DNA of 12,345 nt. Origin: an uncultured Bacteroides sp. (GTDB lineage: Bacteria > Bacteroidota > Bacteroidia > Bacteroidales > Bacteroidaceae). The translations under genes were made by a program, and so were the position numbers. The stretch's first letter is position 1; every line of letters starts with the position of its first letter. The notes beneath the pieces are model-generated. The model was given only the letters and a program-made list of their open reading frames with translations, was not told the origin of the DNA and did not search any database. Below, piece after piece: positions 1 through 7,208 of this stretch. Where the stretch lies: the NCBI RefSeq assembly GCF_959029255.1, contig NZ_CAUFUE010000047.1, forward strand, positions 1 to 12,345, written 5' to 3'.

Positions 1-40
1 GCGAAACTTAAATAACTTTATAAATCATAAATCAAAAAAC

Positions 41-1834
41 ATGTTTGAATCATTAGAAACTCTCACGGCTGCCGTCGAAGCAGCCTGTGCAGACATTGCT
101 CCTTCCTATGCCGAATACGTACAACTCGCCATGGCCATAGCCACCGATTGCGGTGAAGGTGGACGCACCAGCTTCCACCGTATCTGCCGCTTCTCGTCAA
201 AGTACCAGCAGTCCCATGCCGACCGTCTCTACACCAACGCCTTGAAGAACGGACAAGGCAGCGTGCACCTGGGTACGGCGTTTCACCTCGCCCAAGCGGC
301 AGGCGTGGACATCCACGAAGGAAAGCGGACGAGAGCCGCAAAAAATGCACCCGATGCGGAAAATGCAACGCCGCCATTTTCTCACACACACGCACGCGTA
401 TCTTATAATGCGGACGAAGACAGCCAACAGCCGGACACCACCGATACCGGGGAATGCGGGGAAGAGAAGATTTCCGGCAGCGAACCGCTACTGTCCCTCC
501 CATTGCTGCCCGAAGCCGAATGGCCGCAACCCCTGCAACGCATCCGTGACTGCGGTGCCACAGGGGCCCAGCGCGACGTACTGCTGCTCGGAGCACTCAC
601 CGTACTAGGAGCCTGCATGGAACGCAACGCCCGCTGCCTGTACGGCGGAAAGATGCAGTCGCCCTGCCTCCAGACATTCGTCGTGGCGCTACCGGCATCG
701 GGTAAGGGCGTACTGGGTTTCTTGCGTCTACTGATAGCACCCATACACGACGAAATACGCCAACAAGTGGAACAGCAAATGAGCGCCTACAAAAAAGCGA
801 AAAGCAACTACAATGCCATGGGCAAAGAACGCGGGCAGATGGAAGAACCGCAAATGCCACCCAACAAAATGTTCATCATCTCAGGCAATAACACAGGTAC
901 AGGCATCCTGCAAAATATCATGGATTCCAACGGAACGGGAATTATCTTCGAAACGGAAGCCGACACCATTTCCACCGCCATCGGCACGGATTACGGCCAT
1001 TGGAGCGACACGCTACGCAGGGCTTTCGACCACGATTTCCTCTCGTACAACCGGCGTACGGACCAGGAATACCGCGAGGTCAAGAAGTCCTACCTCTCCA
1101 TCCTCCTCTCCGGTACTCCGGCACAGGTGAAACCACTCATACCCTCGGCCGAAAACGGGCTGTTCTCCCGGCAAATCTTCTACTACATGCCTGCCATACA
1201 TGAGTGGCAGGACCAGTTTGACAATCAGGACACCGACATGGAAAAGCTATTTTCCGCCATGGGTGAAGAATGGAAACGGCAATTAGAGAAACTGAAACTG
1301 GGAGGCCTCTATACGCTGAAATTCACGGAAGAACAGCGCCACGATTTCAACAGCCGCTTCGCCGCCCTCTTTCTGCGTGCCCATGCCAACCAAGGCAACG
1401 AAATGAGCAGTTCAGTGGCACGCATGGCGGTAAACATCTGCCGCATAGCCACCATCGTAGGAGTACTACGGGGTAACCTCACCCCCGATGCGGAACTGCC
1501 GGCCGACAACCTGAAGGACGGCATCGTCACCCGTTGGGACATCCACCTCTCTCCTGCCGACTTCGAGGCGGTAATCGGGCTTGTGGAACCGCTTTACCTC
1601 CACGCCGCGCACATCCTCTCCTTCCTGCCCCCGACAGAGATAAACCGCCGTGCCAACGCCGACCGTGACAGCTTCTTCAACGGTTTGCCGCCCACCTTCA
1701 GCCGCACAGAACTACTGGAACATGCCGCAGAGACAGGCATCAACGCCAACACCGCACAGAGCTGGTTGCGTCGCCTGGTGAAGCATGGCGCAGTAGAAGA
1801 AACGGCAAGCAAAGGTCATTACCACAAAACCTGA
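41..1834 (+). CDS. PriCT-2 / DUF3987 domain protein (primase/helicase-like)
   Basis: 597 residues, starting at ATG after an AT-rich gap. Residues about 10-95 resemble the PriCT-2 domain found next to primases in mobile elements. Residues about 96-150 form a low-complexity linker containing an imported-looking repeat (NAP, DAE, NAT triplets followed by PPFSHTHAR). The rest, about 155-560, is DUF3987: a P-loop-like ALPASGKG at 216-223 and an acidic strand, IIFETEAD, at 301-308 resembling a Walker B region. The C-terminus, about 550-590, looks like a winged-helix segment. Known of the family: DUF3987 proteins occur in Bacteroides beside CPS loci and on integrative elements, often after a VirE N-terminal protein, which would lie off the left edge here. 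The biochemical role is not established; ATP-dependent DNA processing is inference. The gene is GC-rich compared with the capsule genes. It converges on the DUF4248 gene. Domain assignment is confident, function is not. Confidence 0.85.
   Translation: MFESLETLTAAVEAACADIAPSYAEYVQLAMAIATDCGEGGRTSFHRICRFSSKYQQSHADRLYTNALKNGQGSVHLGTAFHLAQAAGVDIHEGKRTRAAKNAPDAENATPPFSHTHARVSYNADEDSQQPDTTDTGECGEEKISGSEPLLSLPLLPEAEWPQPLQRIRDCGATGAQRDVLLLGALTVLGACMERNARCLYGGKMQSPCLQTFVVALPASGKGVLGFLRLLIAPIHDEIRQQVEQQMSAYKKAKSNYNAMGKERGQMEEPQMPPNKMFIISGNNTGTGILQNIMDSNGTGIIFETEADTISTAIGTDYGHWSDTLRRAFDHDFLSYNRRTDQEYREVKKSYLSILLSGTPAQVKPLIPSAENGLFSRQIFYYMPAIHEWQDQFDNQDTDMEKLFSAMGEEWKRQLEKLKLGGLYTLKFTEEQRHDFNSRFAALFLRAHANQGNEMSSSVARMAVNICRIATIVGVLRGNLTPDAELPADNLKDGIVTRWDIHLSPADFEAVIGLVEPLYLHAAHILSFLPPTEINRRANADRDSFFNGLPPTFSRTELLEHAAETGINANTAQSWLRRLVKHGAVEETASKGHYHKT
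344..409 (+). repeat. 9-bp-periodic repeat element, copy A, inside the DUF3987 gene
   Basis: Three 9-bp units (aatgcaccc, gatgcggaa, aatgcaacg) are followed by a GC-rich core, cgccgccattttctcacaca, and a cgcgtat / tataat end. The same arrangement occurs on the opposite strand at 1861-1959. Here the element is in frame and encodes the linker between the PriCT-2 and DUF3987 domains. Confidence 0.7.
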
Positions 1835-1860
1835 TGAAACTCTTCTGCTGGAGAACGGCT

Positions 1861-1959
1861 ATTATATATACGCGCATGTGTGTGAGGAAAAGGCGGCGCT
1901 GCATATCCTGCATATTCCGCATTTTCCGCATACTGCGCGTATTTCTCGTATTGCGTATA
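1861..1959 (-). repeat. 9-bp-periodic repeat element, copy B, inverted and intergenic
   Basis: Read on the minus strand, seven 9-bp units run from 1959 to 1897 (for example tatgcggaa, aatgcggaa, tatgcagga, tatgcagcg), followed by ccgccttttcctcacacaca and a cgcgtatatataat end. One frame stays open through all of it and reads as triplets YTQ, YEK, YAQ, YAE, NAE, YAG, YAA and then PPFPHTHARIYN, nearly the same peptide as copy A. It lies 27 bp past the DUF3987 stop codon, in inverted orientation to copy A. No gene start supports it as a coding sequence in its own right. It is either a dispersed repeat or a fragment of a related gene's linker. Confidence 0.7.
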
Positions 1960-2033
1960 AAGTGTATATTGTAGATTTCCAGTATCCCATATATGTACTT
2001 CCGGAACGTAAAGTGCCACTCTACGGTTCTAAT

Positions 2034-2061
2034 GTTCTACTTTGGAACTCCCAAGTAGAAC
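2034..2061 (-). terminator. Hairpin between convergent genes, possible terminator of the DUF4248 gene
   Basis: A perfect 9-bp inverted repeat, gttctactt / aagtagaac, encloses a 10-nt loop. It begins 8 nt past the DUF4248 stop codon on the minus strand and also lies in the path of transcription from the DUF3987 gene. There is no long T-tract on either side, so the terminator reading is moderate. Confidence 0.5.
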
Positions 2062-2068
2062 TTTAGGA

Positions 2069-2287
2069 TTAAGGTTCTCCCAGCGCATTGAAGATGAGTT
2101 GCACCTGTGCCGGAGTATATGTCCGCACCTTGTCCGAAGGAACCAACGCGTGAAGTTCGCTACGCAGGGTAGGATGAAAGTCAATCCATTGGTTCAGCTT
2201 GCGAAAAGCGGCTTGCGGACATAAGTCGGGAAAATAAGCCTGCGCCAGTTCGGTACGGCCGTATGTGCGTATTTTGAATACCTCCAT
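2069..2287 (-). CDS. DUF4248 family protein
   Basis: 72 residues. The N-terminus IRTYGRTELAQAYFPDL, the middle AAFRKLNQWI and the C-terminus RTYTPAQVQLIFNALGEP match the layout of DUF4248, a small Bacteroides family usually found beside HU-like and DUF3987 genes at CPS loci. The RTY-P-QV-LI pattern and the short basic helices suggest a small DNA-binding or adaptor protein, perhaps helix-turn-helix-like, but that is inference. The ATG start sits about 24 nt downstream of the likely transcription start implied by a TATCTTTG box on the minus strand. The gene is divergent from the HU-like gene and convergent with the DUF3987 gene. Family assignment is confident; no function is known. Confidence 0.85.
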   Translation of the reverse strand: MEVFKIRTYGRTELAQAYFPDLCPQAAFRKLNQWIDFHPTLRSELHALVPSDKVRTYTPAQVQLIFNALGEP

Positions 2288-2317
2288 ATCTTTGAATCTT
2301 TAAATCTTTGTATGGTT

Positions 2318-2325
2318 CAAAGATA
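2318..2325 (-). promoter_or_regulatory. Bacteroides -7 box for the DUF4248 gene
   Basis: The minus strand reads TATCTTTG, an exact match to the TAnnTTTG box used by the primary sigma factor of Bacteroides, 31 bp upstream of the ATG. I see no good TTTG -33 element at the expected spacing. Confidence 0.5.
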
Positions 2326-2422
2326 CTGAAAAATATCCACACAGACAGCGATTTATCCAACTATAACGAACACTAATGAACCCTAACGGACAAGAACCGA
2401 CAATCCGGCTTCTGCCATGTCG

Positions 2423-2430
2423 TATCTTCG
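2423..2430 (+). promoter_or_regulatory. Possible -7 box for the HU-like gene
   Basis: TATCTTCG differs from TAnnTTTG at one base and is followed by caacgtg. It would give a leader of about 125 nt made largely of short tandem repeats. No -33 element is evident. The remainder of the 2288-2561 gap is AT-rich and shows no gene. Confidence 0.3.
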
Positions 2431-2453
2431 CAACGTGATCACAAAACAATGAG

Positions 2454-2558
2454 AGTTGATAGTTGACAGTTGATAGTTGACAGTTAAAAACTTAGAAACT
2501 TAAAAGCTCAAACTTAAAGACTCAAAAACTTAGAAACTCAAAAACTTAAAAACTTAAA
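2454..2558. repeat. Short tandem repeats in the leader of the HU-like gene
   Basis: Two perfect adjacent copies of the 14-mer agttgatagttgac (2454-2467 and 2468-2481) are followed by about 70 bp of degenerate aaacttaaaa / aaacttagaaactc units running up to the ATG at 2562. Low-complexity sequence of this kind is common in Bacteroides intergenic regions. Confidence 0.6.
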
Positions 2559-2561
2559 CTT

Positions 2562-3050
2562 ATGATTCGTTACAAAAAGTATCAAGTGATGGGTGAAAAT
2601 CACCCGCTAAAAGGGCTTTGGTATGCCCGTCCCCTGATTGAGGACACCTTCGACACCGAGAAGCTTGCCAAACACATGGCAAACCACAACACGCCCTATT
2701 CGGCAGGCTTAATCAAAGGTGTACTCACCGATATGATTTCGTGTATCAAGGAACTCATCCTGGACGGCAAGAATGTGAAACTGGACGACCTCGCCATCTT
2801 CTCCGTGGGCATCGTCAGCAAAAAAGGCGCCGCTTCGGCCGCCGACTTCACGCTGGCGGACAATGTGAAGGGCTTGAAACTCCGTGCCCGTGCCACCGGC
2901 GAACTGAGCAACGCCCAGATAAACCTGGAAGGCCAGTTGAAAGAGGCTTCCAAGTATAGCGTAGATGGCGGAAGCGGTAATGGCAACAATGGCGGCGGTG
3001 GAAACAGCGGCGGCAGCGGAGAAGACCAGAACGAAAATCCGTTGGGATAA
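2562..3050 (+). CDS. HU-family DNA-binding protein with glycine-rich tail (HU-HIG type)
   Basis: 162 residues. Residues 1-125 have the fold pattern of HU/IHF-like proteins: an N-terminal strand MIRYKKYQV, helices around 33-68 (TEKLAKHMA, KGVLTDMISCIKELI), then the strand and arm region NVKLDDLAIFSVGIVSKKGA. Residues about 134-153 are a glycine/asparagine/serine-rich tail (GGSGNGNNGGGGNSGGSG), which matches the description of the HU-HIG family (HU fused to wHTH, Ig or glycine-rich motif). It lacks the classic HU PRNPxT arm motif, so it is not a housekeeping HU. It likely binds DNA in the cytoplasm. It lies upstream of the micro-protein and amidase on the same strand, separated by a 7-bp repeat array. 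Homologues flank many Bacteroides CPS loci; the specific role is unknown. Confidence 0.85.
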   Translation: MIRYKKYQVMGENHPLKGLWYARPLIEDTFDTEKLAKHMANHNTPYSAGLIKGVLTDMISCIKELILDGKNVKLDDLAIFSVGIVSKKGAASAADFTLADNVKGLKLRARATGELSNAQINLEGQLKEASKYSVDGGSGNGNNGGGGNSGGSGEDQNENPLG

Positions 3051-3055
3051 AATTA

Positions 3056-3083
3056 TTTACGATTTACGATTTACGATTTACGA
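3056..3083. repeat. Four tandem copies of the heptamer TTTACGA
   Basis: Four perfect consecutive 7-bp units begin 6 bp past the HU-like stop codon. The complementary heptamer TCGTAAA is repeated downstream at 3171-3306, so the two arrays are inverted relative to each other. Confidence 0.8.
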
Positions 3084-3170
3084 TTGAAGTCACTTATTGA
3101 TATGTTGACAACTTGACTCTTGATAGTCTGTGAAGTACGAAAAAACATGCCAATTATGAGGCTCAGCAAA

Positions 3171-3306
3171 ATCGTAAATCTAAACAAGTAATTTCAATCG
3201 TAAATAGTAAATTGTAAAATTGTAAATCGTAAAATCGTAAATCCCCAAAACAAGTAATTTCAACCGTAAATAGTAAATAGTAAATAGTAAATCGTAAAAT
3301 AGTAAA
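3171..3306. repeat. Array of TCGTAAA / AGTAAAT units with a 66-bp direct duplication
   Basis: The stretch consists almost wholly of cgtaaat, agtaaat and tgtaaat units. A longer segment beginning aaacaagtaatttcaa recurs at 3182 and 3248, a spacing of 66 bp, which suggests duplication. It ends just before the micro-protein ATG at 3314. No gene is seen in it. The spacing is irregular and there are no unique spacers, so it is not a CRISPR array. Confidence 0.75.
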
Positions 3307-3313
3307 TAACATC

Positions 3314-3424
3314 ATGGGAACAACAAAATCAAAATCAGTATGGGGCGTCGTCCTCAAAGCACTTGTAGCGGTAGCTACCGCCTTGGCGGGAGTATTCGGT
3401 CTTAGCTCTTGCATAGGCCGATGA
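3314..3424 (+). CDS. Smalltalk-type micro-protein
   Basis: 36 codons from ATG: a polar N-terminus MGTTKSKSVWG, a hydrophobic segment of about 19 residues (VVLKALVAVATALAGVFGL), then SSCIGR. Size, composition, the late cysteine and the position directly before an amidase gene fit the 'smalltalk' family of very small Bacteroidales proteins. The LSSC element resembles a lipobox, but only three residues would remain after the cysteine, so a lipoprotein reading is doubtful; a single-span inner-membrane peptide is the simpler reading. The stop codon overlaps the amidase ATG (ATGA), implying coupled translation. A functional link with the amidase, such as a holin-like or export-helper role, is inference only. 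Confidence 0.75.
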   Translation: MGTTKSKSVWGVVLKALVAVATALAGVFGLSSCIGR

Positions 3425-3834
3425 GAAGCATCACGCTACTCATCATTCATTGCTCGGCCACACCTCAGGGTGTGAGCCTGAGCTTTGAAGATTGCCGCCG
3501 GGACCACATCCGCCATCGTGGTTTCAATGATATAGGCTATCACTTCTACGTGACGCGCGACGGTGAAATCCACCGGGGCCGCCCGCTGGAAAAGGTCGGA
3601 GCGCATTGCCTGAACCATAACCGGCACTCCATAGGCATCTGTTACGAAGGCGGACTGACTGCCCACGGGCAACCCGCAGACACGCGCACACTGAAACAAA
3701 AGGGTGCATTGCTGGCACTGCTACGTGAGTTGAAACGAGTCTTTCCGCAGGCGCTGATTGTGGGACATCACGACCTGAACCCGATGAAGGCGTGTCCTTG
3801 CTTTGATGTGGTGGGGGAATACAGGGGGCTTTGA
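3421..3834 (+). CDS. N-acetylmuramoyl-L-alanine amidase (Amidase_2 / PGRP fold)
   Basis: 137 residues from the ATG at 3421; a TTG 12 bp upstream is in frame, but the ATGA overlap with the micro-protein favours 3421. The enzyme would cut the bond between N-acetylmuramic acid and L-alanine in peptidoglycan. T7-lysozyme-like landmarks are all present: zinc ligand H10 in LLIIHCSAT, Y40 in GYHFYVTRDG, second ligand H116 in VGHHDLNP, and K123 with C125 in MKACPCFD. At this length it is a bare catalytic domain. No signal peptide is visible, as in phage endolysins and in the many amidases beside Bacteroides CPS loci; how it would reach peptidoglycan is unclear and the adjacent micro-protein may matter. 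It converges on the SDR gene that ends the capsule operon. Enzyme class is confident, biological role is not. Confidence 0.92.
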   Translation: MRSITLLIIHCSATPQGVSLSFEDCRRDHIRHRGFNDIGYHFYVTRDGEIHRGRPLEKVGAHCLNHNRHSIGICYEGGLTAHGQPADTRTLKQKGALLALLRELKRVFPQALIVGHHDLNPMKACPCFDVVGEYRGL

Positions 3835-3846
3835 GAAAAGCTCCCT
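3823..3846 (+). terminator. Hairpin terminator overlapping the amidase stop codon
   Basis: The stem agggggcttt / aaagctccct forms 10 pairs including one G-U, with a GAGA tetraloop. The TGA stop (3832-3834) lies at the top of the stem. A weak T-rich tail, gttattat, follows. On the minus strand the wobble becomes an A-C mismatch, so it mainly serves the rightward genes. Confidence 0.65.
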
Positions 3847-3873
3847 GTTATTATAAAAGCTTATCCGTCTATT

Positions 3874-4704
3874 CTATCTGATATCCCACACACCTCTACC
3901 TGCCGAAATACGGATTGTTTCTCCTGAAATCATCTTACCCGACTCACTGACCAATAATTTAGCAATACCCGCTACTTCTGTCGGCATAATAAATCTTCCT
4001 ATTTTATTTTCATCAGTGTAAATGTTGTCTCCCTCATCTATACCTATTAAAGCGGTCGCTGTTGAGCCGGGAGCTATGGCATTTACGGTTATTCCATTTT
4101 CAGACAATATCTGAGCTAATCCTTTTGTCAACCCGTTCATTGCCCATTTAGAAATACCATAAGGTGACCATGCCGGTTCAAAGCCACGGGTAGATGAAAC
4201 TAAAAGGATATTACCTCTGAGTTTTCTATCTTTCATATAATCAGCCATACTTTTACACATAAAGAAAGTGCCTTTTAGATTAATATTCATTACCCTATCA
4301 TATTCCTCTCCTGTCATTTTCCAAAAATCAACTCCTTCGGTATGTACTCCGGCTGAACTGACAAATATATCTATATTTCCAAAGATTTTATCGGCTTCTT
4401 CTATTTTGGCATCAAATGATTCGACCTCCAAATAATTTAGTTCTAAAATAGCAGCATTGGGAGTGTTGAGATTATCAATTACATTTTTCAACTTATTCGG
4501 ATTAGTCCCTGCCAAGATTACTTTACATCCACTGCTTAATAAAGTTTTAGCTATAGATATTCCTATCCCTCCTGTACCTCCACTAATCAATGCTACTCGA
4601 CCATTAAATTGATCCTCTTGAGCTTTTGTTTGAACAATAGGAACTAATTTTTCACTTTTTATGATTGAAACCAACTTCCGGATTATTAATTCAATTTTCT
4701 TCAT
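3874..4704 (-). CDS. Short-chain dehydrogenase/reductase (SDR), last gene of the capsule operon
   Basis: 276 residues from the ATG at 4704; an upstream in-frame TTG at 4740 is less likely. A Rossmann-fold NAD(P)-dependent oxidoreductase: cofactor loop SGGTGGIGIS at 41-50, SSAG at 116-119 (the usual NNAG with changes), and the catalytic set S170/S171, Y182 and K186 in SPYGISKWA, then NAIAPGST. It most resembles classical 3-ketoacyl-reductase-like SDRs rather than the extended sugar-epimerase type, so its substrate is unclear; making or reducing a sugar precursor is inferred from context. About 35 residues, KKIELIIRKLVSIIKSEKL and onward, precede the Rossmann fold, longer than usual; they are amphipathic and might dock the protein to membrane or partner. 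It follows the glycosyltransferase gene by about 40 bp and is AT-rich like it. Confidence 0.85.
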   Translation of the reverse strand: MKKIELIIRKLVSIIKSEKLVPIVQTKAQEDQFNGRVALISGGTGGIGISIAKTLLSSGCKVILAGTNPNKLKNVIDNLNTPNAAILELNYLEVESFDAKIEEADKIFGNIDIFVSSAGVHTEGVDFWKMTGEEYDRVMNINLKGTFFMCKSMADYMKDRKLRGNILLVSSTRGFEPAWSPYGISKWAMNGLTKGLAQILSENGITVNAIAPGSTATALIGIDEGDNIYTDENKIGRFIMPTEVAGIAKLLVSESGKMISGETIRISAGRGVWDIR

Positions 4705-4746
4705 GTAACAAATGGTTATACTTATACACAATCTTTTCAAAACACC

Positions 4747-5751
4747 TTATTTCAGTTTATCCTTTTGTAATGCCGCTTGTTCACGGCTTATACAAAATCT
4801 GGCATAAGGAATGGGAAATAGGCTTATCAACAGCATCTTAACCTTGTGTTTGAAGCTGACTTCACTCTTCCAAATAACACCCGGTAATAAAGTCCTGACC
4901 TTGACAAGACATTCCTTGTATTGTTCAATATACTTATTTTTGGAATTTGTAGCTATAATAAGTTTAAGTATAAAATGATAATTACTCCAAATATGGTAAT
5001 CAATAGCATGCTCAAGTCTCTTTGTCCTGACAACCAATTTTTCGCCCATGTTTTTTGTGTTCCAAAGGGCATTTATACCCATAATTACATTATAATGCGT
5101 AAGACCGCTCCCAGTATTATTTAAACGGTAATTATAGACTTTACGATGCCCCACTCCTACATGATTGGAATATTGGGCCGCCATGGCAGAAAAATAATGT
5201 CCCTCGCCCGACCATGGAACTGAAAAATCTATGTTATTCCTGCGAATCATGTCTGTCTTATAAATCTTGTTCCATGGACCAATAGGCAGCTTGGGATATA
5301 TAATGGCAATGGCAGCATCCTCTGATGTCCACGTTTCAATTTTGTCACACTTCACCTGAACGTGTTCTCTCGTTGTAAAAATATTGAGACTCATACCCAT
5401 GTCCGAATCTGTTTGAAGGACTAATTCCATCAGATATTCCACATAGTCGGGTTCCAACCAATCGTCTCCATCAATTATTGTCAGAAATTCTCCCGTTACA
5501 AGTTCCAGACCTTTGTTTCGGGCATCGCAACATCCACCATTAGGCTTATGAAGCACTTTTATTCGTGAGTCTATGGCAGCATACTTGTCACAAATCGCTC
5601 CGCTGTTATCAGGAGAACCGTCATCAACAAGAATTACTTCAATATTTTTATACGTTTGATTGATTATTGATAAAATCAATTTTTCCAAGAATTTCTCAGA
5701 GTTGTATATCGCGACAATAATGGAAACTTTTATACCAGACTCATTTTTCAT
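4747..5751 (-). CDS. Family 2 glycosyltransferase (GT-A fold)
   Basis: 334 residues. The N-terminal domain carries the GT2 signature: KVSIIVAIYNSEKFLEKLI at 8-26, VDDGSPDNSG at 42-51, NGGCCDARNKGL at 71-82 and the metal-binding IDGDDWLEPDY at 93-103. Then IGPWNKIYKTDMI, typical of capsule and O-antigen transferases of this type. The C-terminus is basic with a hydrophobic patch (VKMLLISLFPIPYARF), consistent with peripheral attachment to the inner membrane. It would add one sugar to the growing lipid-linked repeat unit; donor and acceptor cannot be told from sequence. Its ATG overlaps the flippase stop by 4 bp (ATGA), showing translational coupling. It is the only recognisable glycosyltransferase in the window apart from the initiating enzyme. 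Confidence 0.92.
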   Translation of the reverse strand: MKNESGIKVSIIVAIYNSEKFLEKLILSIINQTYKNIEVILVDDGSPDNSGAICDKYAAIDSRIKVLHKPNGGCCDARNKGLELVTGEFLTIIDGDDWLEPDYVEYLMELVLQTDSDMGMSLNIFTTREHVQVKCDKIETWTSEDAAIAIIYPKLPIGPWNKIYKTDMIRRNNIDFSVPWSGEGHYFSAMAAQYSNHVGVGHRKVYNYRLNNTGSGLTHYNVIMGINALWNTKNMGEKLVVRTKRLEHAIDYHIWSNYHFILKLIIATNSKNKYIEQYKECLVKVRTLLPGVIWKSEVSFKHKVKMLLISLFPIPYARFCISREQAALQKDKLK

Positions 5752-7163
5752 TTTACTACTATTTTTTTATACATCTTATTCATTATAGTTTTCAATAAGG
5801 ACTTATTAATCGCAATTATTGTGGTTAGTAATACTATTTCTAAGCCAAAAAACAACAAATTGTCATCTAAAACAAACAATAGTCCTGTTTGCACCAACAA
5901 AATTGAATATCCTAAACAATCACGGAATAAAGATATGTGCAAATTCATATACCTTTTTACAGTTCGGATTCGCATTATCCAAACAAGTCCATAAGACACC
6001 AAAGAAGCTATGGAAGCTCCAAGAACACCCATCTGCCAGACCAGTAAAAAGGTAAGAACAAGATTTACCACCGCTCCTACTATACTTGTCCTTGCAAATG
6101 CCTTTGTATCTTTTGTGGCGGCATATATACCACCAATATATCCACTCAATGCACCAAATACTGCTGCTATCGTCAGAAAAGGAGCATACTTCCATGCGTT
6201 ATAAAAATCCTTATTATATAATAATTCAGCTATTGTTCGAGACAATATAATCAAGACCGAACAAACAAGGGTCATACTTACATTATAGGAACTATATAAC
6301 TTTGAAAAAAAACCGTTTTTGTCATCTCTATCAAATTCGTGTACTGCCGACAACGTCCATGCCTGACCGAAAATACTTTGAAACATCATAAGGATAGAGG
6401 GAATTTTGTAACTTACGGAATAAATTCCATTGGCAGCAATTCCACTCAACCAAGTAATAATATACCTATTAGACAAACCGTTCACCCACCATGAAATATT
6501 AGTCAATATCATCGGCTTACTGAAATCTAACATTTCTTGATGTAACTTTGAGTCAAGGTGTTTCCATTTTACAAACTTCCAACCTTTGATTGACAGAAAT
6601 AAGTAGAAAGACTGGCTGACTATTCCAAGTATGTATGCCATGAAAAAGCCCAAAAGCCCCATGTGCAAGATTAACAAAAAAAAGAGATTAAGGCAAATCA
6701 TCACAAGTGAGCAGACTACACCTGATATAGCAACATCTTTAACACAATCAATGCCTCTTGCAAAACAATTCAGAATTCCATTAATTGCCATGCTTGCAAA
6801 CATCATCAAAAACAAGATTGGATAATCATTGACTATTGATATGAAGCCGAATATATAATTTATCGCGATAAGAATTACACCTATAATAACGCATACAAGA
6901 AAATGATATATACAAATAGAAAAGACCTCTGTCCTGTCATTTTTTGGATCTAAGGGAAATCTGAGTGCCGAATCACAAATATTCAATGTGAAAATAGGAA
7001 CCAACAAAGATATACCGGTATTCATCAAGTCGAATGTCCCGTATTCAGCGGTCGTCAAAACATAAGTGTAAAGAGGAACCAAAAAAAAACTCAATAATTT
7101 CGTTCCAAATTGTCCTATAACTAAAAGACCTGTATTTTTTGCAAGAGATTTCAGTTCTTTCAT
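5748..7163 (-). CDS. Wzx-type oligosaccharide flippase (MOP/PST family)
   Basis: 471 residues with about 12-14 hydrophobic segments across the whole length. The N-terminus KNTGLLVIGQFGTKLLSFFLVPLY, with a basic cluster and the early G-x-FxxKxxxFxLxP pattern, and the following LTTAEYGTFDL are typical of the polysaccharide transporter branch that moves undecaprenyl-linked repeat units across the inner membrane. Length is normal for the family and no break is seen. It overlaps the glycosyltransferase start by 4 bp and follows the pyruvyl transferase gene after a short gap of about 45 bp. A Wzx normally works with a Wzy polymerase; none is encoded in this window. Confidence 0.92.
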   Translation of the reverse strand: MKELKSLAKNTGLLVIGQFGTKLLSFFLVPLYTYVLTTAEYGTFDLMNTGISLLVPIFTLNICDSALRFPLDPKNDRTEVFSICIYHFLVCVIIGVILIAINYIFGFISIVNDYPILFLMMFASMAINGILNCFARGIDCVKDVAISGVVCSLVMICLNLFFLLILHMGLLGFFMAYILGIVSQSFYLFLSIKGWKFVKWKHLDSKLHQEMLDFSKPMILTNISWWVNGLSNRYIITWLSGIAANGIYSVSYKIPSILMMFQSIFGQAWTLSAVHEFDRDDKNGFFSKLYSSYNVSMTLVCSVLIILSRTIAELLYNKDFYNAWKYAPFLTIAAVFGALSGYIGGIYAATKDTKAFARTSIVGAVVNLVLTFLLVWQMGVLGASIASLVSYGLVWIMRIRTVKRYMNLHISLFRDCLGYSILLVQTGLLFVLDDNLLFFGLEIVLLTTIIAINKSLLKTIMNKMYKKIVVK

Positions 7164-7208
7164 CTATTACTCCAACCTATTCTTTGTAAATGTCTGCCCA
7201 GAAATATA

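Noticed and set aside
63..860. Antisense open frames across the first part of the DUF3987 gene
   Set aside because: They are arginine- and cysteine-rich translations typical of the reverse strand of a GC-rich gene, lacking any domain pattern.
1740..2019. Overlapping minus-strand open frames running over the end of the DUF3987 gene
   Set aside because: They arise from the 9-bp-periodic repeat, which is open in several frames. No independent start signal or recognisable family was seen.
2287..2294. Plus-strand TATCTTTG as the HU-like gene promoter
   Set aside because: It matches the -7 box but overlaps the DUF4248 start codon and would give a leader over 260 nt. A box nearer to the gene is preferred, though neither is certain.
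3056..3306. Repeat array resembling a CRISPR
   Set aside because: Units are only 7 bp, contiguous or irregularly spaced, AT-rich, without unique spacers of constant length and without cas genes nearby.
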